A DNA stretch of 64,000 nt from Ligustrum vulgare (lineage: Eukaryota > Streptophyta > Magnoliopsida > Lamiales > Oleaceae), in assembly GCA_963555705.1 (NCBI GenBank), contig OY743169.1, positions 11,036,014 to 11,100,013 of the forward strand, written 5' to 3'. The position numbers and the translations under genes were made by a program. The notes beneath the pieces are model-generated. The model was given only the letters and a program-made list of their open reading frames with translations. It ran no database searches and was not told the origin of the DNA. Numbering within the stretch: position 1 is the first letter of the stretch; the number at the start of each line of letters is the position of its first letter. This document shows positions 31,566 through 42,109 of the stretch, in pieces.

Positions 31566-31960
31566 AGGATATGAAGGAATTGACCACAAATAATCACGAT
31601 TCACACAGATCTAATCACAACTAATGCATTACAGATCACAAACGATCATAATTTTCATAGACATGATCATAAACAGTCACAATGCATATATACCTCATCA
31701 CACTTAACGTGGAATTGGTTACAAATAGTCAAATTCATATAGACCTGATCACAGTTAATGCATTACATGTTACATATAGTCATAGTTTTCACTGACATGG
31801 TTACAAACAGTTTAAGCTCATACAGACGTGATAATACTTAGCACAAAATTGGTCACAAATAGTCACAGTTCACGAATATTTGGTCTTTATCAATGCATTA
31901 CGAGTCATAGACAGTTATACTATTCACATATTCGTTTCACAAAATACCGCATCTCAGATA
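31566..31960. repeat. Degenerate GTCACA/GATCACA minisatellite, ~115-bp period
   Basis: Repeated words GGTtACAAATAGTCAcAgTTCAtAnAGACcTGATCACA and CATTACagaTCACAAAcgaTCATA appear about three times. The core resembles, in reverse complement, the GTGAC arrays at 13.4-14.4 kb, and in the same sense the 17.2-kb array. Confidence 0.6.
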
Positions 31961-32073
31961 TAACAACACTACCACTGTCACGACCAGAATAACACCACAT
32001 TCACCGCCCACACAATAGATCTACACCACTTGCACCAATTTCGTGTTATACGAAAAATCGATATATCTATTGA

Positions 32074-32202
32074 CAATTTTGATCTAGTGCTCGGTGCCCA
32101 TCAAGGCACAAGGAGTGAGCCCTACTATTATATGGGGTTTATTCTTTGTGCCTTGAAATGTGCCATAGTGTGTGCCCTTCGAGGGAACTAGATCAAAATT
32201 GC
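32074..32202. mobile_element. Small foldback MITE, 9-bp target duplication ATCTATTGA
   Basis: The left end CAATTTTGATCTAGTgctcggtgccc and right end gggcac...ACTAGATCAAAATTG are inverted. ATCTATTGA flanks both sides (32065-32073, 32203-32211). The inner part is also a loose palindrome (tcaaggcacaagg / ccttgaaatgtgcc). A 9-bp duplication suggests Mutator-type insertion. The element has one unpaired base at the right end. Confidence 0.7.
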
Positions 32203-32211
32203 ATCTATTGA

Positions 32212-33279
32212 ATTAGTCAATAAAAGCACCCTCATTACTAGAGAGCGAAGGTGGTTGAGAAACGAGAGGAGAGAGAGAAAGTAAGCCCGCTTACAACTTG
32301 GAGAGAATAGGTGGAAGAAAGACTTATCAAGAAGCCCAAAAAAGCATTACGCTTCTTGGACTGAAGAACTCAATATTGATAACCTCACTTTGCTCGGTCC
32401 TCAATGGTGTGTTGCATCTAATAGATTAATTTATTACATCATATTATATTAATTTTATTACTTAGAGTTAAATTTTAAAAATATTTTTATAAGTTTGTTA
32501 GCTATAAAAAGTGATTTTTATAGTGTAGTAGTTGTGTACTTTTCCCTTTTTTAATTGGGTTAGATTTTCAATTAATAAAATAAACCAATATATAAAAATA
32601 AATCAAACACTGCCTTTATTAGAGTAACGTTTTCCTCCTACTCAAACAAAAATATTTATTTAACATAAAAAGAAACAAGAATTCTCTCAAGATGCACTTG
32701 AAATCACATCATTAAAGTGCATTTTCCTGGAATAATCCACTGTTCAATTTATTCTTGATTCGAATTAAGGAATATAGAATCAATGATCAGAGGAGAAGAA
32801 TATTAATATCCATGAATAATAGACGTCTATGTTAGTTTGAACTCTTTAATCATGTACAAGTTTGATACTCATCAACATTCTTAAATTTAGCCAAAGTTGG
32901 GATGGACTTAAGCTTCACTGAGCGTTTCGTACAATTTTATCATCGATTCATCATTCATTATGTTATTTGATTCTTAAACAATTGTGAGGTCCATTCAAGG
33001 ATGTGCAATAGACAATACTTATATTCTTATTAGCATTTATGAGGTCTATTTGGGAATATGTTTAGTATATTTTCTAACGTCGTACAATCCACGCTACAAA
33101 ATAAGTCATTTTTTTAATCTTTACAGTGAGATTGAAACTGAGAGCATATTGTTATTATTATATTCGGAGTTTTAAAAATTCTCAACTTTTTCTTGGTAAA
33201 CCGTTAAGAGAAGGTAACATGTTGTTCCCTGTATTTGTTTCCATCTGATCATCGTATCACATTTCCGACATGGGGAATT
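32212..33279. other. AT-rich spacer, no gene
   Basis: 32500-32560 (gtgatttttatagtgtagtagttgtgtacttttcccttttt) resembles 14590-14640, so the GTCACA-array loci share flanks. The frames at 32984-33175 and 33172-33384 are not supported. Confidence 0.4.
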
Positions 33280-33425
33280 TAATGGTTCATTATAAATATA
33301 GTATGATTCCAATACTTTAGAATTTGGGCAATGAGGTTGTGGTATATCTCTTAATGGTGCATTATAAATGTAGTATGATATCACTACCTTAGAAGTCAGG
33401 CAATGAGGTTGTGGTATATCTCTTA
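33280..33425. repeat. Two tandem copies of a 72-bp unit
   Basis: TAATGGTTCATTATAAATATAGTATGAT...GGCAATGAGGTTGTGGTATATCTCT at 33280-33351 is repeated at 33352-33423 with a few differences. Confidence 0.8.
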
Positions 33426-34052
33426 ATGCTACTTAAATGTTTATACTATAAATTGAACATTAGCTTATTTTATTAGAAAGAATATGGGAATCTAATTCTA
33501 TATGTTTATACTACAAATTAAAATCATATCAATAATGGCATCTTAAAAGTAAAACAGAAAGAAAACCCCACCGTCGAAATGGTCACTGCCACCTTTAATT
33601 CAATAATATCTTCATACATGTCATTATATATTAATGAATTTGTTTATTCCTTCAAACTCATCTACAAATTTATTATATATTTATTTCAAAGTATATGTTG
33701 TTTAGTCGATACGTAAGAATATTTCTTATATTGCCTAATAAAAATTTTAATGACCTGATCATCAAAATTATTTGGAAGAAAATCAAGCATAAATTGTTTT
33801 CGAAAAATTCCCAACCTAAAATACTTTAAATGTTTTATTCTAGTGATATTATAGATAAAATTTGTAAAAAGAACACTTGGTTTATATATTCAGAGGTACA
33901 TATATATGATGATATTTCTTAGGAAAAAATAAACTCTCCAAAGTTTATGAAGGAAAATAAAATGTTTTTTGAAGGATAATAAACTATGTAATAAGCAAAT
34001 AATACTAGAATAATTTGCAGGCGTAATTCAAAATTTTCGAAAAAAAAGGCGT
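33426..34052. other. AT-rich spacer, no gene
   Basis: Nothing beyond AT-rich non-coding sequence is seen. Confidence 0.4.
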
Positions 34053-34057
34053 GCATA

Positions 34058-34278
34058 TAAAAATAATAGATGTAAGAATTAAAAAATGTATGTGTATTAC
34101 ATATTAAATTAATTTTGACTACAGAAGCGAATATATACATCAAGGAGCAATCTATTATAGGTTATTCTAAACTACATATGGTATTTACAATCACCAACAA
34201 TGTTTTCCATAATTTTGTGATACACAAAATATTTTCCTATAATCATGGTGATTTGCTTTTGATTTGTATATGTTAATA
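34058..34278 (-). repeat. 3' LTR of copia element 1
   Basis: 221 bp, starts TATTAACATATACAAATC on the minus strand. Pairs with 38590-38810. Confidence 0.93.
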
Positions 34279-34406
34279 CTCTCCCTCAAGTTGGAGTGTG
34301 TATGTTTATCACTCCTAACTTGCTAATATGCGAATCAAAGGTGGCCTGCCCCAACGGTTTTGTGAAAATATCTGCTACTTGCTGACCAGTGTGTACAAAC
34401 ACGATT

Positions 34407-34808
34407 CTAACTTCTCCTTTCTCGAACAGTATGACAATCTGGTTCTATGTGTTTTGTCCGCTCATGGAATACCAGGTTTGCAGCAATGTGAATTGCCGCT
34501 TGATTATCATAAAATATCTCTGCTGATTGAGGATGTTCAACACGTAAGTCACGTAAAAGATATCTCAACCAATTGAATTCACAAGTGACGGTTTCCATTG
34601 CTCGATATTCTGTTTCAGTAGATGATCGTGACACAGTGGGTTGTTTCTTACTCTTCCAAGAAATCAAGGAGCTTCCCAAAAACACACAATAACCCGTTAC
34701 TGACCTTCGAGTGAATTGGCAACCAGCCCAATCGTCATCACAATACCCGGTGAGTTTCAATGTGCTATGTGAGGATAAGAGAAGGCCTTGACCTGGTGCA
34801 TTTTTCAA
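34407..34808 (-). pseudogene. Copia RNase H
   Basis: [20 protein letters not shown] (catalytic Asp cluster), [12 protein letters not shown] (Glu) and [20 protein letters not shown] (Asp) are all readable in one frame of 133 codons. The usual end HIExDxHxVRE appears as [11 protein letters not shown] and then stops at 34407. The upstream join to RT (34809-34990) has lost the frame. Confidence 0.85.
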
Positions 34809-34990
34809 GTAGCGGAGGAGACGATAAGCTGCAGCAAGATAAGGTTTTCTTGGAGTCTGGATGAATTGACTAAGTGTGACAACTAAGTATGTGATTTCAG
34901 GCTATGTGATTATAAGATAAATTAGTTTCCCAACAAGTCGTCGGTATGGTGTTGGATCTCGAAGGGCATCGCCATTCATAGGATCAAGTT

Positions 34991-35656
34991 TTAAAGTCTG
35001 TTCCATTGGAAATTTTGCGGGTTTGGCACCAAGTAATCCAGTAGAGCTAGTGTGTATTTTCGTTGACAGATGGTGATGCCTGACTTGGATCTTGCAACTT
35101 CAACACCTAGAAAATATTTCAATGATCCAAGATCTTTGATTTTAAAACAAGTGCTTAGGAATTGTTTGAGATTATGAATGGCTGCCTCGTCATTTCCTGC
35201 AATGATCATATCATCTACATAAAGCAAAATGGCAGTATAAGATCTATTTTAAACTTTGATAAATAAGGAATAATCGACTTTTGACTGCTGGAAACCAATG
35301 TCAATAATAGATGAAGAGAACTACCAAATTCTAGAGGCCTGTTTGAGGCCATATAGAGACTTGTTGAGTAGACATACAACATTCTCCCCCTATCGACCAT
35401 AACCCGGAGGGGGTTATATATAAACTTCCTCAATCAAATCACCGTGAAGAAAAGCATTGTGGACATCTATTTGATTAAGATGCCAATTATGAACATCGGC
35501 AACTTCTAAGAGGCAACGAACGGTGACAAGTTTGGAAACGGGGGAAAAAGTCTCCTTGTAATCAATGCCCTCACGTTGTGTAAAGCCTTTAGCAACCAAA
35601 CGGGCTTTGTAACATTCAATAGATCCATCTGAGTGATACTTAATTTTAAAAACCAA
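34991..35656 (-). pseudogene. Copia reverse transcriptase, broken
   Basis: 35656-35414 reads ...[20 protein letters not shown] and [14 protein letters not shown], the first RT motifs (family QMDVKNAFLHGxL; the catalytic Asp is kept). 35227-34991 reads MLYVDDMIIAGND, the YVDD active site, and KDLGSLKYFLGVEVARS. The region between (35215-35433) is shifted and contains stops. The linker upstream to 36277 is Pro/His/Ser-rich. Confidence 0.85.
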
Positions 35657-36319
35657 TGGGACGATGCCCAGATGGCATCATAGTCCAAGTATTATTCTCC
35701 TCAAGTGCTTGGATTTCAGCTTGCATAGCAGAAACCCATTGTGGATCAGTACAACCCTGTTCATAAGAAGCTGGATCGGCCAAATGAGAGATATTATGCA
35801 CAAATTTCTAATAAGAACTGGAAAGACGATCACAAGAAACATACCTTTACAATGGATACCGTGTGTAGAGCAGCATGGGTGGAGAGGAGACAGACCAGGG
35901 AGCAAGCAAGCAGGGAGCATGATAAGTTTGATAGTCTTGAGATTTAGGTGGGGGTTCGGTGGTGCGATCAGACCAACATAAGAGAGGTGGTGGTGACGAG
36001 GGAAGTGGAGAATCGTGGGGAGGTGATGTGTGAGGAGGTGCGGTAGGAGAAAGAGAAATGGGGCAGTGCTGGAGGTAGCATCAGTAGATGAAGGGGTAGG
36101 ACATGTTATGTCATCTGGACTATCTAAATGAAGTATATCATTCTCCACGGGTGAGATAGAGGCATATGTATTAGGAAGCACAGGTACATCATCTTTGTTC
36201 TCGATGGTGGTGTGAGTAAAAGAAAATGAGTTTTCGTGGAAAAGGATGTCTCGGGAGGAGAAAATGTGATTGGTCACAAGATCAAGTAATTTGTAACCTT
36301 TTTTTCCTAGAGGGTAGCC

Positions 36320-37157
36320 TTAAAAAATACAACGTTTAGCACGTGCATCGAATTCTTGCTTGGGAGTGAGGTTGGTAGCATAGCATAAACTACCAAAAGT
36401 ACGGATGTTAGAATAAGAAGGTGGTACACCATGGAGAATTTCATATGGAGTTTTGAGTGACAACAAAGGGATTGGTAATCGGTTGATCAAGCAACATGCC
36501 GTTTGTATGCTCTCACCCCAAAATTTTAGTGGTAAGGTCACGTCCCACATTTAAGAGATGACGATGCTTTCTTTCAACAACCCTGTTTTTTTGAGGGGTG
36601 TAAGGGCATGTGTGTTGAAAAACGATGCCATTGTCACGGAAATAAGATTGCATAGATAAAAATTCAGCCCCATTATTTGAACGAAAAATTTTAATCCCAC
36701 AATTAAATTGAGTTTTAACCCACGAAAAAAAAGATCGCAATAAGGATTGAGTTTCGGACTTAAAATTCATAAGGTGAACCCATGTAAAGTGAGAAAAATT
36801 ATCGAAAATAGTGAGAAAATATTTTGCTCCAGAATGTAAATTTATTTTGTGGGGTCCCCATATATCACAATGAATTAAAGCAAAAGGCACAGTTGATGGA
36901 ATTGAACTAGAATGGAAAGGTAAACGAGTTTGTTTCGCTAACGGACAAACTTCTCAAACATATTTATTATCAAAACTTATTTTTGATATGGATTGAGATA
37001 AAACTTGACGAGGTGGGTTGGATGGGTGTCCAAGTCGTTGATGCCAAAGACGAGAAACATTGTTGATACGACGTGTAAGTTGGGGTTTTTGTTGTGGTGA
37101 AAGATAGTAAAGTCCATTATATTGCTTGCCCAGGTCAATCGTCCTCTTCGTATCCAT
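36320..37157 (-). pseudogene. Copia gag-pre-integrase and integrase, broken
   Basis: 37157-36954 carries the pre-integrase zinc motif (RLWHQRLGHPS). 36890-36513 carries the integrase core: HCDIWGP with the first Asp, FRSNNGAEF where the family has RSDNGxEF, and VVERKHRHLL with the Glu. The second catalytic Asp is thus Asn, which would abolish DDE activity. 36550-36320 continues with KFWGESIQTACCLINRLP, in a new frame. At least three frame breaks occur in this stretch. Confidence 0.85.
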
Positions 37158-38497
37158 GTCCTATACAACACAAAAATCCGAGGAAAAATTACTACGCAGT
37201 TGAAAGCTTGAGTAAGTTTGCTCACAGATAATAAATTGACTCGAAAATTAGGTACATGTAATTCTCCATCAAGTTTCAGCTCATCATTCAATTGAATAGA
37301 CCCAATGGAATTAATTTGTGCTTTTCTACCATCGGGTAAGTTTAGAAAATCATGTTGATGAACCGAGTTTACTGGTTCTGAATGACATATGTGGCCCGTT
37401 GCTCCACTATCCATAATCCAACATAAGGATTTAGTTGAATTTTGATTACCTGTACCATTAGCAAAAACATTACCATTCCGATTATTCAATATAGCCAATA
37501 TCGGGTTGTACTCTTTGATCGAGTTGTACTCTTCGGTTGTGAAAGTGGGCCCCTCTTGTTTAGTTGACGGCGCTTTGGAGGTATCACATGGTTCTGTGGC
37601 AGAATGATTGGCTGTTGCCCTCCTATTTTTTGGTTGAATGTTCTTACCATGGAATTTGTGGCCTACTGGAAAACCATTCAAAAAATAGCAATAGTCCACT
37701 GTATGTCCCTCTTGATCACAATATGTGCATTTCCTCCTCAATGTTCCCCCATTTCGAGAACCAGAAGTTTCACGTATCCCGCCATTCCCTTTTGGTTTGT
37801 TTGACTGATTCACGACCAAACCGATGAAATTCCCACTGGTTCCTTCGCGATGTGTAGCCACATCTAGTTGGCTTTCATGTTGTAGAGCCATGGAGAAGGC
37901 TTTTCGAGTGTCCGGAAATGGATTCATCATGAGTATGTTGCCCCTAACTGTAGCATAGGTTTCATTCAACTCCATGAGAAATTGCATAAGTTTATCTTTT
38001 TCCATTCTTTCCTGGACCTTTTTCAATCCCCCACATGTACAGGCGAATGACTCTTGATAAAAGCCTAATTCATCCCATAAAGGTTTCTTCTTATTAAAAT
38101 AAATGGAGATTGAATTAGAACCTTTTCGATGTTCAACAATTTCTTGTTGAATTTGATAGATTATCGACTCATTACCTTGAGAAAAACGGCTCTGGAGATC
38201 TGCCCATATGGCTGCTGCTGTATCCATGTAAATTACCCTGGAAGCGATGTCCGGGCTGACAGAATTCAAGATCCATGACAACACCATGTCATTGCAGAGC
38301 CGCCAAGAAGAATAGGTTTTATCTGTGCTTGGTGGTGTTGTGATAGATCCGTCGATAAATCCAATTTTATTCTTTGCACTAAGACCGATGCGCATGGCTC
38401 GACTCCATTGTCCATAGTTGTGTGAATCAAGGACTTTGGAGACAAGGATCATGCTCGGATTATTCGAGCTGTGCAAGGTGAGCGGGTCTTCATTCAT
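36977..38497 (-). CDS. gag-pol (5' part): Copia Gag-protease, open for 506 codons then frame-shifted
   Basis: The minus frame starts at 38497, about 80 bp inside the 5' LTR. The N-terminal half is the copia-type Gag domain (SKVLDSHNYGQWSRAMRIGL near residues 20-39; GFIDGSI; SRFSQGNE). A CCHC zinc knuckle, CTYCDQEGHTVDYC, lies near residue 258, and the aspartic protease motif MDSGATGH near residue 361 (plus about 37395-37415). After the protease (about residue 440, near 37170) the frame leaves the copia pattern. The gag-pre-integrase homology continues in another frame at 37157-36954, so the last 60 or so residues are out-of-frame translation. In an intact element Gag forms the cytoplasmic particle and the protease cuts Gag-Pol. 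Confidence 0.85.
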   Translation of the reverse strand: MNEDPLTLHSSNNPSMILVSKVLDSHNYGQWSRAMRIGLSAKNKIGFIDGSITTPPSTDKTYSSWRLCNDMVLSWILNSVSPDIASRVIYMDTAAAIWADLQSRFSQGNESIIYQIQQEIVEHRKGSNSISIYFNKKKPLWDELGFYQESFACTCGGLKKVQERMEKDKLMQFLMELNETYATVRGNILMMNPFPDTRKAFSMALQHESQLDVATHREGTSGNFIGLVVNQSNKPKGNGGIRETSGSRNGGTLRRKCTYCDQEGHTVDYCYFLNGFPVGHKFHGKNIQPKNRRATANHSATEPCDTSKAPSTKQEGPTFTTEEYNSIKEYNPILAILNNRNGNVFANGTGNQNSTKSLCWIMDSGATGHICHSEPVNSVHQHDFLNLPDGRKAQINSIGSIQLNDELKLDGELHVPNFRVNLLSVSKLTQAFNCVVIFPRIFVLYRTWIRRGRLTWASNIMDFTIFHHNKNPNLHVVSTMFLVFGINDLDTHPTHLVKFYLNPYQK

Positions 38498-38589
38498 GGT
38501 TCCTCTGCCGTCTCCCCATTAAATTCCTCGTTGTTGCAGAAATTGTTTGTGTTTTGTGTATAGTCACCAAGAACGGTGCTCTGATACCA

Positions 38590-38810
38590 TAAAAATAATA
38601 GATGTAAGAATTAAAAAATGAATGTGTATTACATATTAAATTAATCTTGACTACAGAAGAGAATATATACATCAAGGAGCAATCTATTCTAGGCTATTCT
38701 ATACTACATATGGTATTTACAATCACCAACAATGTTTTCCATAATTCTGTGATACACAAAATATTTTCCTATAATCATGGTGATTTACTTTTGATTTGTA
38801 TATGTTAATA
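38590..38810 (-). repeat. 5' LTR of copia element 1
   Basis: 221 bp. Its minus-strand 3' end abuts the tRNA primer site at plus 38578-38589. Confidence 0.93.
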
Positions 38811-38815
38811 GCATA

Positions 38816-39542
38816 AACCAAAATTGCAATTATTTCAGCGCAGAGATTCTTCCCGATTGCAAGAAAATATTTTCCTATCACTTCGGTGCAAGAATCCCTC
38901 ACTTTTAGAAGGCTTTGTTATTCATATATGATTAGACATGTTTTGTTGTTTAGAAGGTTTTTTTTTTACCCCTCTCTTTGCGTGTTTTTCTTCATTTGAC
39001 CAACTTTGTAAATTCAAATAAAGTCATAATTGCAAAATATTGATATCAATATAAAACTCTCATATAGTACTTTATCACATTTTTTTTTCGAATTACAAAA
39101 CTGTCAACCGTAGCAAAAATTATAACCATTTAAATGATCACTTAACAATGTATTTTTCATTTTTTTTCACGAGTCGAATTTCGTCTCATTTTCAAGTGTT
39201 CGACATATGCACCATAAACAAAACTAATTTTCCAATGTTTCACTTCGAAAAGCTCATAAAAATTACAAACTTGCATTTTTAAAATCAAATAACGATTGTC
39301 AAAATAAGGCAAGCGTGCATCCAAAAATGATCATTCACTTTTTAAATCATTGTGGTTATTAGTCTTTAAAAATCTTTTTTTTTTTGATTTTCCGTCTACG
39401 GGTTAACTTTTGACCAATCTTCACTTTATTTGTCTCATGGGATTAATAATTGTCGTGATCATCACCGGAGTAATATTTGTTAATTGAGAATGAAGATGAT
39501 GAGATATAAGATAGTGATGAAGAAACATTTAAGGGGTCAACT
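38816..39542. other. AT-rich spacer, no gene
   Basis: No supported feature. The SINE target site (ctatttatatataggag) begins at 39543. Confidence 0.4.
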
Positions 39543-39559
39543 CTATTTATATATAGGAG

Positions 39560-39810
39560 CCCCCAGGGCAAATCTCCCAGTGGCAAAGAGGAGGGGTGGT
39601 AAGTGCTCAGCGTAGCAGTGTGCAGAGTACGATTCCCCGTGAGGTGGAATTGGCTTTGTTGCAAACGGGAGTTATTGATGGATGCTCATGCTTACACAAT
39701 CTCTTTCATCCTGGTCCCTGGGAGGCATAACCTGAGTTTACAATCTCGAACCAATGACCTTGGGCGTGGTCGGTTCGGGCCCTCAGGGTGTGGGATACAC
39801 CTTTTTTTTT
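39560..39810 (+). mobile_element. tRNA-derived SINE, 251 bp, 17-bp TSD
   Basis: CTATTTATATATAGGAG occurs exactly at 39543-39559 and 39811-39827, enclosing a GC-richer 251-bp body that ends in a T9-10 tail, as in plant Au/TS-type SINEs with poly-T ends. A polymerase III A box (TGGCAAAGAGG, 39581-39591) and B box (AGTACGATTCC, 39626-39636) lie about 35 bp apart, as in tRNA-derived promoters. Overlapping short frames at 39443-39824 are not proteins. Confidence 0.85.
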
Positions 39811-39827
39811 CTATTTATATATAGGAG

Positions 39828-40412
39828 ATTGGAAGTTAAAAAGATAGAATGCATACAGCCGCACATTAATGGAGTGATGGAAAATCAAATGTTAGATTTC
39901 GAAAGATAGGTTGACTATCATGTCGACACAAGTACTGACGAGCTAGCCTACAAAAATAGATATGAGTTCATGCATATTCCAAGAAATTGAGGGTTGCTTT
40001 CATGATTGCATGAATTAACCTGAGATAGAGTTCTAAATTGCAAGAATGTACAAATGCTTGAATAAGACAAAATTAATGATTACATATTAATTCAGCCATA
40101 TTGGAAGTAGTTGTTTACATACAAAGTATACCCTATTGAAATAAGGAATTCAAGTTTGGGTATCAAGGTGAATGTCAAGGACTTTGAGCGATTGGGTGAG
40201 CAAGGCGATATCTGGGTGATTGGGTGAGCAGAGCAATGACTGAGCGATTGAAATGTTGTACGATATATGGTTAAAAAGCCAGTTTAACCACTTAACACCT
40301 AATCTAAAAAAACATTAATGAAGCGGATAATGACAGTTACAAAGAGGTCATCATAAGTATAAAGAGTGAAAACAACATGGGAAAAAAAATGTGAAGGAAA
40401 CCCAAAACGCGG
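39828..40412. other. Spacer, no gene
   Basis: 40195-40250 has a short direct repetition (ggtgagcaaggcgatatctgggtgattgggtgagcagagcaatgactgagcgatt). Nothing else is supported. Confidence 0.4.
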
Positions 40413-40870
40413 AATAGTCGTTTTGGGCATTTTCAATTTAAACAAGCGGAAAATACAAAAACGGGCAAAAACGCAAATTTTTTGCAAAAGTGCTTGTAGA
40501 CCAGTTGGTTGGAATGTGACCATTGTGGTAGGTTGCGAGTTCGAATCTAGACTTAATAGCATTTGGTAAAATGAATATTTCTTCACGTGAACAATTCAAT
40601 ATATATATTTTTTATTAAAATGGACAAAGTGTGATCCGAACAATAGTCGTTTTGGGCATTTTCAATTTAAACAAGCGGAAAATACAAAAATGCGCAAAAA
40701 CGCAATTTTTTTGCAAAAGTGCTTGTAGACCAGTTTTTTGGAATGTGACCGTTGTGGTAGGTTGCGAGTTCGAATCTAGATTTAATGGCATTTGGTAAAA
40801 TGAATATTTCTTCACGTGCACAATTCAATATATATTTTTTTATTAAAATGGACAAAGTGTGATCCGAACA
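40413..40870 (+). repeat. Two tandem 229-bp copies of a tRNA-derived SINE-like unit
   Basis: Copy 1 (40413-40641) and copy 2 (40642-40870) both run aatagtcgttttgggcatttt ... aagtgtgatccgaaca. Each has an A-box-like TAGACCAGTTGG (copy 1: 40497-40508) and a B-box-like AGTTCGAATCT (copy 1: 40538-40548) about 30 bp apart. In copy 2 the A box is changed to ccagttTTttgg. The minus frames at 40299-40906 merely reflect the duplication. Confidence 0.65.
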
Positions 40871-40986
40871 CGAGCATTGCACATGTGATTTCAGATCGGT
40901 ATCCAATGAAGCGATTGCTGTTGGTATGTTTTTTATTGACTTAGTTTTATATATATTAACTTTATCTATTTTTTGTAATATTTAAT

Positions 40987-41442
40987 TGTAAGGATTTTAA
41001 TCAATCGTGTGGGCTTATATGTGAATTATTGTGTATTGAATAAAAGGCTATCAAATTTGGTTAAGCCCATTTAAAGTAATCTAATAAGGATTTGGTAAAT
41101 TTGGCTTTAATGCATCTAATTAAATGTATGAACTTTTATGTGTAGATATCAGGCCATTACCTAATTCATGATGAGCCGGATTAGGTTAATTGGCAATTCA
41201 GTATATAAAGTCGGTTATGGTCCCTGAATCCTACGTACTGTTCATCTTGTCTGACATCCCATCATCAGAGAGAAAATAAGGACTACGTATCGATTTAGAA
41301 GATCCAACCAACCGAATCGTTTATCGTGAATCACGTTTGATTAAGGTACGCTTCCGCTTAAGTTATTTAATTCTTGATAATTCAGCATGATGATTTATTT
41401 TGGATCATAGATAAATAATTATCTGTGATAAATTTTCTAACA
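40987..41442 (+). repeat. 5' LTR of copia element 2
   Basis: TG...CA ends, internal TATA box and downstream CT-rich transcription-start-like stretch. The primer site follows after AG. Confidence 0.93.
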
Positions 41443-41582
41443 AGTGGTATCAGAGCCAACATCGTGTTGAATTATCAGATCAATTTCGAACGCAAATATG
41501 TGAAACCGTAATCTGTGCGTAAAAGCCCATGCTTCTGATTTCTGATTTCGTATAATTATGAAATATATACATATTCAGCAAA

Positions 41583-41972
41583 TTGAAAAAAATTAAGAAA
41601 CCCATTGTCGTGCCTCTGCTTTGTAACATTGAACCTACTCGGTCAGAATCCAGTTTCAAAACAGCAGGTAATTATCAAAGAATCACTGAGTATCTCGAAT
41701 TGTTGTGTTGTGGATGGTTGTGGATTATGTGTATTGAAGGGTTGAGGACGTCTGGTCGGAGAAGCAAGACCGCGCGTCGCGGCGTTGGATTTCAATGGCA
41801 TGCGGCGGATTTAGGCGTCGCCGCGCGCGATGTGAGTTGCAGTGGTACACCGCGTCGCTCGCAGCGATGCAGGTTCTTGGGTGCAGTGCCGGTAATGGTG
41901 CTGCAGGCGACGGACGGCGCCAGCGCAGGCGCCTCGTTCTTTAGGGCTGGGGACGGCGATGGCGGCGGTTAG
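41583..41972 (+). other. GC-rich open frame in the copia-2 leader, not recognised
   Basis: A 129-codon open frame with an unusually GC-rich 3' half (41755-41970) against the AT-rich surroundings, Arg/Ala/Gly-rich. It precedes gag by 1.6 kb. I see no domain. It may be chance translation of acquired sequence in the leader. Confidence 0.3.
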
Positions 41973-42109
41973 GGTTAATCCGAAACCCTAACTGCTGAAA
42001 TCTGATTATTTAGGGCAGGGGCGTCGATTGGAAATTTGAAGTTTTGAAGGGCCTCTTTTGCAATTTTAGATAATTATGGTTATTTGCACCTCCAGTCCTC
42101 CATGTTTAT

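Larger units (their letters stand above)
34058..38810 (-). mobile_element. Ty1-copia LTR retrotransposon, minus strand, TSD GCATA
   Basis: LTRs of 221 bp at 34058-34278 and 38590-38810 differ at about 8 positions by eye. GCATA flanks both ends (34053-34057, 38811-38815). On the minus strand the 5' LTR is directly followed by TGGTATCAGAGC (plus 38578-38589), the initiator-Met primer site, and the 3' LTR is preceded by the purine tract CTTGAGGGAGAG (plus 34279-34290). Domain order gag, protease, integrase, reverse transcriptase, RNase H is that of copia elements. LTR ends are TA...TA rather than TG...CA. Several frameshifts and stops break pol, so this copy is not autonomous, although its LTR likeness suggests a fairly recent insertion. 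Confidence 0.93.

Noticed and set aside
37564..37827. Plus-strand frames inside the copia gag region
   Set aside because: Antisense shadows of the minus-strand Gag-protease frame.
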